Shown here: positions 1-5,451 of the stretch, piece after piece
Layout of the letters: every line of letters begins with the position of its first letter
Position numbering within the stretch: the first letter of the stretch is position 1
Made by a program: the position numbers and the translations under genes
Notes under the pieces: generated by a model
The model's database searches: none
Told to the model about the DNA's origin: nothing
Seen by the model: only the letters and a program-made list of their open reading frames with translations
DNA from: Candidatus Zipacnadia bacterium
GTDB taxonomy: Bacteria > Armatimonadota > Zipacnadia > Zipacnadales > Zipacnadaceae
Assembly: GCA_029821255.1 (NCBI GenBank)
Contig: JALGTS010000014.1
Location: forward strand, 1 to 10,457
Direction: 5' to 3'
DNA: 10,457 nt

Positions 1-371
1 CCAAGTTGCGGCCGGAGGCCCGAATAACAATGGTGGACATCAACGAGCGGGCTACTAAACTGGCTGTTGCCAACGCTCAAACCAATGGGATAACCAATGT
101 CAAGGTGATCACCGGCGACGCGCCACAGGTGCTGGGCGAGCGGCAATTTGATGTCATACTCTGCAATCCGCCGATTCGGATAGGCAAATCCAAGCTCTAC
201 GAATTGATAGCTGATGCTACCAAGCGGCTGCGTCCAGGTGGGGTGTTGTGGATGGTTATCCATACTCGCCAGGGGGCGAAGAGCCACCTTCGCGAGGTGG
301 CGCCAATGTTTTCTGAATGCCACACCGTCTCACGCAAGTGGGGCTATCGCATATTTAAGTGCATCAAGTAA
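1..371 (+). CDS. RsmC-like class I SAM-dependent methyltransferase, 5'-truncated by window edge
   Basis: This is the C-terminal part of a class I S-adenosylmethionine-dependent methyltransferase of the RsmC/'methyltransferase small domain' type. Members methylate the exocyclic N2 of guanine, usually in 16S rRNA. The frame is open from base 3, so the gene begins upstream and the first SAM-binding glycine loop is not in the window. Visible motifs are 'VDINERA', the acidic end of strand 2 that contacts SAM ribose, and 'CNPPIR', the catalytic [N/D]PP[F/I] motif that positions the target amino group. The sequence then reads 'RLRPGGVLWMVIHTRQGAK' and ends 'KWGYRIFKCIK', a typical RsmC C-terminus. 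The stop TAA is at 369-371. The nitroreductase gene starts 19 bases downstream, so the two probably share a transcript. The family is secure; the exact rRNA target is not, so no symbol is given. Confidence 0.85.
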   Translation, partial: KLRPEARITMVDINERATKLAVANAQTNGITNVKVITGDAPQVLGERQFDVILCNPPIRIGKSKLYELIADATKRLRPGGVLWMVIHTRQGAKSHLREVAPMFSECHTVSRKWGYRIFKCIK

Positions 372-375
372 GAAC

Positions 376-382
376 AGGAGGG
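376..382 (+). promoter_or_regulatory. Shine-Dalgarno site of the nitroreductase gene
   Basis: AGGAGGG lies 8 bases before the ATG at 391. It fixes the start there, not at an in-frame upstream codon at 214 that would overlap the methyltransferase gene by more than 150 bases. Confidence 0.8.
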
Positions 383-390
383 AAAATGCT

Positions 391-906
391 ATGGAGGTCT
401 TTGAAGCTATTCAGCAGCGGTACAGTGTGCGGCGATACCGCCCGCAGCCGGTGGAGGCTGAGAAACTGGAGCGCATCCTGGAGGCGGCACGCTTAGCTCC
501 ATCGGCAGGCAACCGGCAGGAGTGGCGGTTCGTGGTGGTGACCGACGAGCAAACTCGCCAGCAATTAATGGAAGCAGCCAGCGGCCAGGCCTTTGTCGGA
601 CAGGCCCCGGTGGTGATTGCTGCTTGCGCCGAAACTGACGAGCGCGCAATGAAGTGTGGGCAGCTTTCCTACCCCATTGACGTGGCTATTGCTCTGGAGC
701 ATATCGCCCTGCAGGCCACTGAAGAGGGGCTGGGCACCTGCTGGGTCGGTGCCTTTGACGAGGCAGCGGTGAAGCAAATACTAGACATACCGCAGGCAAT
801 CCGAGTGGTGGAACTGATGTCGCTGGGTTATCCGGCAGATCAGCCCAAACCGAAACAGCGCCTGGCGCTGGATGAGATTGTCTTCCGTGAGAAGTGGGGG
901 CAGTAA
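391..906 (+). CDS. Nitroreductase family FMN-dependent oxidoreductase
   Basis: This is a 171-residue protein of the nitroreductase superfamily. These are soluble, usually dimeric flavoproteins that use FMN and NAD(P)H to reduce nitro-compounds, quinones or other substrates. The N-terminus has the FMN phosphate-binding pattern R-x-S-x-R (R10, S12, R14), followed by 'RLAPSAGNRQEWRF' (35-47), the usual active-site/FMN loop. The C-terminal half holds 'ALEHIALQATEEGLGTCWVG' (101-120), the helix-strand element found across the family, and 'LGYPADQPKPK' near the end. At about 170 residues it belongs to the short, compact subgroup common in anaerobes and thermophiles. The true substrate cannot be read from sequence. 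It follows the methyltransferase gene closely, which suggests cotranscription but gives no obvious functional link. Confidence 0.88.
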   Translation: MEVFEAIQQRYSVRRYRPQPVEAEKLERILEAARLAPSAGNRQEWRFVVVTDEQTRQQLMEAASGQAFVGQAPVVIAACAETDERAMKCGQLSYPIDVAIALEHIALQATEEGLGTCWVGAFDEAAVKQILDIPQAIRVVELMSLGYPADQPKPKQRLALDEIVFREKWGQ

Positions 907-936
907 CGGCAGCGCAACAACAGACATCACGACTAA

Positions 937-969
937 TCAGTAGGACAGGCGAGACGCCTGTCCTACTGA
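937..969. repeat. Perfect 15-bp palindromic hairpin between convergent genes
   Basis: TCAGTAGGACAGGCG (937-951) is followed by a 3-base loop AGA and its exact reverse complement (955-969). The element lies between the stops of the nitroreductase (+) and lipoamide dehydrogenase (-) genes. No T-run follows on either strand, so it is not a classical intrinsic terminator, though it could block readthrough or protect 3' ends in both directions. The 'GGACAGGCG...CGCCTGTCC' core resembles short dispersed palindromes that I recall from many bacterial genomes. Copy number elsewhere cannot be seen here. Confidence 0.75.
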
Positions 970-990
970 CCATTGGCGCTCGCGACTGAT

Positions 991-2406
991 CTAACTGGGC
1001 GGCAAGTGTATCGCCCGGCCCAGCCCGGCCAGAGCAGCCTCGCCGACTCCCTCGCTCATCGTGGGATGAGTATGAATAGTCTCAGCAACATCGTCCAGTG
1101 TTAGCCCCATACGCACCGCCAGCGTAATCTCCGCGATCAGCTCACTGGCAGAAAGCCCGACTACCGTCCCGCCAACAATCCGCCCTGAAGAAGCCTCAGA
1201 GATCAGCTTGACAAATCCCTGGCGTTCACCGGAGGCAGCAGCTCGACCCAGAGCGCTGAACGGGAATTCTCCCACTCGGCAGTCGAAGCCACAGTTCTTC
1301 GTTTCGTGTTCCTGGAGGCCCACTGAAGCGACCTCCGGATGCGTGTAGATGACTGCAGGCACTGCATCGTAGTTAATCGCCTTGCCCCCACTGGTGCCCA
1401 AAGCGTTCTCAACCGCGACGATGCCCTCGTGGGAAGCCAGATGAGCCAGACCAACGCCCCGGCGGACATCACCTGCCGCATAGATATTTTCAATGCTGGT
1501 CTGCAGCCGATCGTTGACCACAATGCAGCCCCTCTCCAAGGCAATACCAAGTTCTTCCACTCCCAGGCCCTCCGTATAAGCTTTGCGGCTGGTCGCCATT
1601 AGAACCAAATCAGCCTCAACTACTTCTTCCTCACCCCCACGATCCAGGATAAGCCGGTTACGATCACCGCTGTTCTCCAACTTGGTAGCCCGCGCCCCGG
1701 CGAGTACGCGAATGCCCTGCTTGCTCATTGTGTTCTCCAGCAGGTCACTGGCTTGGGGATCCTCGGTGGGAACGATCCGCTCCAGCATCTCAATCAGCGT
1801 AACTTTGCTGCCGAAACCGGCGTAAACCTGTGCCAGCTCACAGCCGACCGCCCCAGCACCGATTACCGCCAAACTCTTCGGCACCTGCTCCAACGCAACT
1901 GCCTGGTCGCTATCAATGACATTGCTACTATCAACACCAGGAATCGGTGGAACAAAGGGGACAGATCCGGTACACACAATGATCTTGTCGGCTTCAAACT
2001 CGGTAGTCTGCTCATCGCTGGCCACTTGCACGCGTGTCGGCTCCAACAGTTCGCCATGGCCCCGGAAGACAGTTATGCCATTGCCCTCCATAAGTAACTC
2101 AACGCCGGACACCAGAGTCTTGACAGCGCGAGTGGCGTGACGCCGAACCCCATCAAAGTCAATCTCGGGAGCGGCGAACTTGATTCCCATCCGCCGAGCC
2201 CCATCAGCCAGCTCTAATGCTTCTATACACCGTAGCAGTGCCTTTGATGGGATACAGCCTCGGTTCAGGCAGGTGCCACCCAACTCGCGGGCCTCTACGA
2301 GGGCGGTCCTGGCACCAAGCTGAGCAGCGCGAACGGCTGCGACATAACCAGCCGGGCCTCCCCCGATAATGCCAATATCAAATTTACCATTGCCTGTTTT
2401 TTCCAC
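991..2406 (-). CDS. lpdA: Dihydrolipoamide dehydrogenase (E3 component)
   Basis: This is a 471-residue flavoprotein disulfide reductase. It reoxidises dihydrolipoyl groups of 2-oxoacid dehydrogenase complexes or the glycine cleavage system, passing electrons through FAD to NAD+. Features in order are the FAD-binding 'GIIGGGPAG' (12-20), the redox disulfide in 'GGTCLNRGCIPSKALL' (C46, C51), the NAD-binding 'VIGAGAVGCELA' (181-192) with a following acidic 'LIE' that favours NAD over NADP, the second FAD motif 'IYAAGDV' (308-314), and the C-terminal dimer-domain dyad 'HTHPTMSE' (H447, E452). Length is normal for E3. A GTG start at 2406 is chosen because GGGAGG lies 5 bases upstream; extending the frame to 2487 would add 27 residues with no homology-like features. 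The usual 'GRxPN' motif reads 'TSRKAY' (273-278). No E1, E2 or glycine cleavage genes are nearby, so its partner complex is unknown. Confidence 0.93.
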   Translation of the reverse strand: MEKTGNGKFDIGIIGGGPAGYVAAVRAAQLGARTALVEARELGGTCLNRGCIPSKALLRCIEALELADGARRMGIKFAAPEIDFDGVRRHATRAVKTLVSGVELLMEGNGITVFRGHGELLEPTRVQVASDEQTTEFEADKIIVCTGSVPFVPPIPGVDSSNVIDSDQAVALEQVPKSLAVIGAGAVGCELAQVYAGFGSKVTLIEMLERIVPTEDPQASDLLENTMSKQGIRVLAGARATKLENSGDRNRLILDRGGEEEVVEADLVLMATSRKAYTEGLGVEELGIALERGCIVVNDRLQTSIENIYAAGDVRRGVGLAHLASHEGIVAVENALGTSGGKAINYDAVPAVIYTHPEVASVGLQEHETKNCGFDCRVGEFPFSALGRAAASGERQGFVKLISEASSGRIVGGTVVGLSASELIAEITLAVRMGLTLDDVAETIHTHPTMSEGVGEAALAGLGRAIHLPPS

Positions 2407-2411
2407 ATTTG

Positions 2412-2417
2412 CCTCCC
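2412..2417 (-). promoter_or_regulatory. Shine-Dalgarno site deciding the GTG start of lpdA
   Basis: On the - strand GGGAGG sits 5 bases before the GTG at 2406. This supports a protein starting 'EKTGNGKFDIGIIGGG', as typical E3 proteins do, over the longer frame. Confidence 0.7.
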
Positions 2418-2443
2418 AGAGAGAAAGACCAATAATTTGCTGC

Positions 2444-2464
2444 AAAAAAACACCAAAGATGGTG
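2444..2464 (-). terminator. Weak intrinsic terminator or attenuator upstream of lpdA
   Basis: Read on the - strand, CACCA (2464-2460), a 4-base loop and TGGTG (2455-2451) are followed directly by seven T (2450-2444). The stem is only 5 bp, so efficiency is uncertain. It lies about 140 bases after the FmdE-like stop codon and only 37 bases before the lpdA start. It could therefore end the prepilin-FmdE transcript or act in the lpdA leader. I found no convincing promoter in the 37 bases between it and lpdA. Confidence 0.4.
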
Positions 2465-2572
2465 GAGGTTTCGCGAGGGTCTGACAATATCCCTTCCCAT
2501 CGGGAAGATGACGGAAGACCTACTCACCCAATGTAGCAGCGAGCGGAAACTTGTGCCGGATTTGAATGGATA

Positions 2573-2593
2573 TGTCAGGAACTCGTTCTGACA
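2573..2593. repeat. Imperfect inverted repeat after the FmdE-like gene
   Basis: TGTCAGGAAC and GTTCTGACA are separated by two bases and would pair with one bulged base. The element begins 13 bases beyond the FmdE-like stop codon (- strand) but has no T-run, so a role in ending or stabilising the transcript is only possible. Confidence 0.35.
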
Positions 2594-2606
2594 CCAGCCC
2601 GTGAGC

Positions 2607-3143
2607 TCAGGAAACTTCCTGCCACAGTTCTTCCTGAGGCCAGGAGAGAGTCTGGTGCAAGATTTGCTCTTCGGTCAGTTCCTGGCTCATCCACTCAGCG
2701 AACAACTCCGTCACAGCCAAGGGCACATTCAAGCACAGCACCTTGCCGCCCGCCTCGGCGACAGCTTCAATCTGGAAAAGGGGCTCCTTACCACGGTCTG
2801 CTATGACGTTCAATGTCAGATTACGCTTACCCAGGGTGTGGCCTGTAGAGAGCTGTAAGCCATCAAGCAGACAGGTATAAGGCGTAATGCCAGGCCCGGT
2901 GACTGTGATGTATGCACCAAAGTACTTGCCACAGCCAAGCTTATCCAATAACCAACGCCCCAACCGGTAGCCCAGCACTGCGTACGGCCCGATATGCCCG
3001 TGAAACTGGCGCAGGCGATGAAAGAGCTCAGCGTCGGATAGCTCTTCGTCTATTGCCGTAACCTTCGGCTGTTGCCGGCCACTGCTACCAGCAAGCAGCC
3101 CTGCGGCGATTATCAGCGCACATCCAAACAAACTGGCCACCAT
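2607..3143 (-). CDS. Membrane-anchored FmdE-family protein (GHxGP variant)
   Basis: This is a 178-residue protein related to subunit E of formylmethanofuran dehydrogenase (FmdE family), whose bacterial members have poorly defined roles. Residues 4-19 are hydrophobic and end 'LLAGSSG', suggesting a signal peptide or N-terminal anchor, although no Lys or Arg precedes this segment. The FmdE core follows: 'FHGHIGPYAVLGYRLG' (47-62), then 'TCLLDGLQLSTGHTLGKRNL' (90-109). Typical members read 'FHGHLCPG' and 'TGCTxGKGNL'; here those two cysteines are Gly and His, while Cys91 before 'LLDGLQ' is kept. The C-terminal zinc-ribbon found in some archaeal FmdE proteins is absent. The ATG at 3143 is preceded by AGGGAG with a 10-base spacer. 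The gene begins 24 bases after the prepilin stop codon, so the two probably share a transcript. Methanofuran metabolism is not implied. Confidence 0.75.
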   Translation of the reverse strand: MVASLFGCALIIAAGLLAGSSGRQQPKVTAIDEELSDAELFHRLRQFHGHIGPYAVLGYRLGRWLLDKLGCGKYFGAYITVTGPGITPYTCLLDGLQLSTGHTLGKRNLTLNVIADRGKEPLFQIEAVAEAGGKVLCLNVPLAVTELFAEWMSQELTEEQILHQTLSWPQEELWQEVS

Positions 3144-3167
3144 TATTGTTCTACTCCCTGATCAGAC

Positions 3168-3851
3168 CTATTGCGGCGATTCGTATGCCGTGTCCCAGTA
3201 ATATCGCCAAACGCTCTCTGGCACAGCTATCGCGGCAGGGTCAAGTGCATTCCCCTGGCTGTCCACCGGATTGCCGTTGCTATCAATATGATCAGTGGCA
3301 CTGTGGTAGATGTCAGGATTCATCCACTTAACATGACCATCGCCAAACAGCACGTTGGAGCCGCCATTGTGAATGCGGCACACCGCCCAATAGGATAGCG
3401 GCCCACCGGGAGGATTCGGAAAACCGGTCGGTCCACAGGGCGGTCCCGCCAGGCATCTGTCCCATTCCGCTGCCAATATCTTTTCACTGGGATGCACGAT
3501 CTCTCCTTCCCCTTTCTCGGGGAAGCCAGCCACCCCTTGAGGAGGACAGCCAATATTGTAGCCATGTCCGTAGTACCAGGGGAGGTCACGACGACTGGGG
3601 CATTTGAACAGCTCTGTGGTAGTTATATACGGTACCAGCCGCTCTTTCCACAAGTAGACTTGCTGGTATGTCTGATCCCAGTCGGACAGATACATTGCGA
3701 AAGCCAGAGCCATCTGGTGCATATTGCTGGTACAGGTAATCTGTTGAGCCTTCTCCCTGGCCCGTGCAAAGACCGGGAATAGCATCGCTGCCAGGATCGC
3801 GATTATGGCGATTACAACCAGCAGTTCGATCAGAGTAAAACCTTTGCACAT
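3168..3851 (-). CDS. Type IV prepilin-like protein with H-X9-DG motif
   Basis: This is a 227-residue exported pilin-like protein. It opens with a short class III leader 'MCKG' and then 'FTLIELLVVIAIIAILAAM', so prepilin peptidase should cut before Phe5. Glu9 is the conserved Glu at mature position 5. After the membrane helix comes 'FPVFARAREKAQQITCTSN', typical of Armatimonadota prepilins. The globular part contains 'RIHNGGSNVLFGDGHVKW', in which H161 and D171-G172 form the H-X9-DG processing-associated motif. Scattered cysteines (40, 84, 102, 133, 139, 158) could form disulfides outside the cell. The ATG at 3851 is chosen because AAAGGA lies 11 bases upstream. An in-frame ATG at 3863 abuts that ribosome site, and the 3947 start lies upstream of the predicted promoter. 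It may be a pseudopilin or a pilus-displayed protein; large families of such genes are usual in these bacteria, so a specific role cannot be assigned. Confidence 0.88.
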   Translation of the reverse strand: MCKGFTLIELLVVIAIIAILAAMLFPVFARAREKAQQITCTSNMHQMALAFAMYLSDWDQTYQQVYLWKERLVPYITTTELFKCPSRRDLPWYYGHGYNIGCPPQGVAGFPEKGEGEIVHPSEKILAAEWDRCLAGPPCGPTGFPNPPGGPLSYWAVCRIHNGGSNVLFGDGHVKWMNPDIYHSATDHIDSNGNPVDSQGNALDPAAIAVPESVWRYYWDTAYESPQ

Positions 3852-3899
3852 TGCAGATGACATCCTTTCACCGGCAGAGTTAGTGTTACGATTTGTAAA

Positions 3900-3928
3900 A
3901 TTGTAGCACACACCAATTATTCTGTCGA
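3900..3928 (-). promoter_or_regulatory. Sigma70-type promoter of the prepilin-FmdE unit
   Basis: On the - strand the -35 TCGACA (3928-3923) and -10 TACAAT (3905-3900) are separated by exactly 17 bases, each matching consensus at 5 of 6. The bases TGC directly before the -10 make it an extended -10. Transcription would begin near 3893, giving a leader of about 40 bases before the prepilin ATG at 3851. Confidence 0.7.
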
Positions 3929-4047
3929 GCCTATTATCATTGTCCACTCAAGACTCAAGCACTCACTAATCCGGCAAAAAACTTTCCAAATTGGGAAGGA
4001 ACTGACCAACAACCAGTGAATAAGCAACCAAAGGTGATTCGAGGGAC

Positions 4048-4076
4048 TTGACAGCCCTGGCCGATAACGGTAAGAT
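4048..4076 (+). promoter_or_regulatory. Sigma70-type promoter of the pilT-like gene
   Basis: A perfect -35 TTGACA (4048-4053) is followed after 17 bases by the -10 TAAGAT (4071-4076; 4 of 6 matches). Transcription would start near 4083, about 43 bases before the ATG at 4126. The TTG at 4048 therefore belongs to a promoter and is not a start codon. Confidence 0.65.
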
Positions 4077-4113
4077 TGTCAATAGTGTGGGCTGGTGTAA
4101 TTACCCGCTGATA

Positions 4114-4120
4114 GAGGTGA
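4114..4120 (+). promoter_or_regulatory. Shine-Dalgarno site of the pilT-like gene
   Basis: GAGGTGA is a near-full match to the anti-Shine-Dalgarno sequence. Its GAGG core lies 8 bases before the ATG at 4126, selecting that start over the upstream TTG at 4048. Confidence 0.75.
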
Positions 4121-4125
4121 GACAA

Positions 4126-5343
4126 ATGGCAGAGCAGTTCCGCAGGACAGTTCAAGCCCCCGAAGCGGTAGCCAAGAAGGCAGGCGAGCGCCTTGACGGC
4201 GAGGTGATGGAAGCTCTTCTGGAGGGGTGTGTGAGGATTAGCGCATCTGACCTTCATTTAACAGTCAATGAGCCTCCGGTATATCGCCGACACGGGCACC
4301 TATACGAACTGGAGGGCTACCGAGAACTGGATATAGATGATATGGTTGCCGCTGTGACTTTTTTCCTCGGCGAGGATAGCCCAGAGAACATCTACTGGAG
4401 CCGATATCACGAAAAGGGTGGCGCCGATATTGGTTATGCTTACGGCGATCAAGCCCGCTTCCGTATTAGTGTGTTTCGCCAAAGGCAGGCTCCGGCGCTG
4501 GCACTGCGGCTGATCCCTTATGAAATACTAACCTTTGAGCAGCTCGGGCTGCCGCCTGAGCATATCAAAGAACTTTGTCATCGCCAGCGGGGTATCATTC
4601 TACTGACCGGACCGACTGGTTGCGGTAAAACCACCACCATTGCGTCTATGATTGACTACATCAATCGCGAGCGAGACGTACACATCATCACCATTGAAGA
4701 CCCCATTGAGTATTATCATGAGGGTAAACAGAGCATAGTAAACCAGCGCGAGGTGGGTGTGGACGTCTCCAGTTTCGCCGAGGCGGTTGTACGGAATATG
4801 CGGTCTGACCCGGATGTTATGTTAGTGGGTGAGATGCGCGACCTGGAGACAATGCGTGCGTGCTTGCAGGCTGCGGAGACTGGTCACTTAGTCTTCTCTA
4901 CACTGCATACCGTTAGCGCACCGAAGACTATTGACCGCTTGGTGACTGCTTTCCCCAGCGCTGAGCAAGAAGAAATCCGGGCAATGACTTCTACCTCACT
5001 GGCTGCGGTATTCTCCGAAGAACTGATCCCACGCATTGACAAGGAGGGCCGTATTGCCGCCTACGAGATAATGGTGGGAGAGGCAGGTGGTTCGCCGGCC
5101 ATTGGTAACCTTATCCGTGAGCGCAAAACCTCCATGATGCGGTCGGTTATCCAGAGCAGCGGACAGTCCTTGGGTATGCAGCTTCTGGAAGCCAATCTCG
5201 CCCAATTAGTTAATGAGGGCAAGATATCCTTTGACGATGGTTACAACCGCTCCAACGAAAAACAAGACTTCCTGAACTTCGTAGACGATGCCCGCGTGCC
5301 GGAGAGCTATCAACACGCACTGGCGGCAATCCGCAAGGAGTGA
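4126..5343 (+). CDS. pilT: PilT-type twitching motility / pilus retraction ATPase
   Basis: This is a 405-residue hexameric secretion ATPase of the PilT/PilU group. It sits at the cytoplasmic base of type IV pili and powers pilus disassembly. The N-terminal PAS-like region carries 'SDLHLTVNEPP' (41-51) and 'ARFRISVFRQR' (110-120), both PilT hallmarks. The ATPase core has Walker A 'GPTGCGKT' (162-169), the Asp box 'IITIEDPIEY' (187-196), Walker B 'RSDPDVMLVGEMRD' (226-239) and the His box 'ETGHLVFSTLHT' (251-262). The C-terminal retraction motif, usually AIRNLIRE, reads 'AIGNLIRE' (325-332). The protein is longer than typical PilT (about 340-370 residues), with roughly 20 extra residues at the N-terminus and a C-terminal tail. 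It is transcribed divergently from the prepilin gene. The tetracysteine zinc domain of PilB/GspE extension ATPases is absent, which favours PilT over PilB. Confidence 0.9.
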   Translation: MAEQFRRTVQAPEAVAKKAGERLDGEVMEALLEGCVRISASDLHLTVNEPPVYRRHGHLYELEGYRELDIDDMVAAVTFFLGEDSPENIYWSRYHEKGGADIGYAYGDQARFRISVFRQRQAPALALRLIPYEILTFEQLGLPPEHIKELCHRQRGIILLTGPTGCGKTTTIASMIDYINRERDVHIITIEDPIEYYHEGKQSIVNQREVGVDVSSFAEAVVRNMRSDPDVMLVGEMRDLETMRACLQAAETGHLVFSTLHTVSAPKTIDRLVTAFPSAEQEEIRAMTSTSLAAVFSEELIPRIDKEGRIAAYEIMVGEAGGSPAIGNLIRERKTSMMRSVIQSSGQSLGMQLLEANLAQLVNEGKISFDDGYNRSNEKQDFLNFVDDARVPESYQHALAAIRKE

Positions 5344-5381
5344 TCAGAAGTTGGTAGTGTAACACCGGCTCTCTGGCATGC

Positions 5382-5410
5382 TTGCAATAAAGTTGGAGTT
5401 TTAGTATAAT
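5382..5410 (+). promoter_or_regulatory. Sigma70-type promoter of the CNNM pair
   Basis: The -35 TTGCAA (5382-5387) and a perfect -10 TATAAT (5405-5410) are spaced by 17 bases. Transcription would begin near 5417, giving a leader of about 35 bases before the TTG start at 5452. It lies downstream of the pilT stop, so the CNNM genes have their own promoter. Confidence 0.7.
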
Positions 5411-5451
5411 CACGATAGCTGGTATAGTTAGTTACCGGGTGGTTTGTAGAT

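Noticed and set aside
214..390. N-terminal extension of the nitroreductase frame
   Set aside because: The extra 59 codons overlap the methyltransferase gene and look unlike any nitroreductase N-terminus. The ATG at 391 has a strong ribosome site.
2407..2487. N-terminal extension of lpdA to an ATG at 2487
   Set aside because: E3 proteins start just before the FAD loop. GGGAGG before the GTG at 2406 supports the shorter form, and the extension spans a terminator-like hairpin.
2493..2507. CTTCCC-ATC-GGGAAG inverted repeat between lpdA and the FmdE-like gene
   Set aside because: A 6-bp stem is common by chance and nothing around it suggests an operator or terminator.
3112..3143. Possible lipoprotein signal (SLFGC) at the start of the FmdE-like protein
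   Set aside because: The Cys is at residue 8, before the hydrophobic stretch, and there are no basic residues ahead of it, so it does not fit a lipobox.
3852..3947. Longer prepilin start codons at 3863 and 3947
   Set aside because: The 3947 start lies upstream of the predicted promoter. The 3863 start has its ribosome site touching the codon, and the short leader from 3851 matches prepilin practice.
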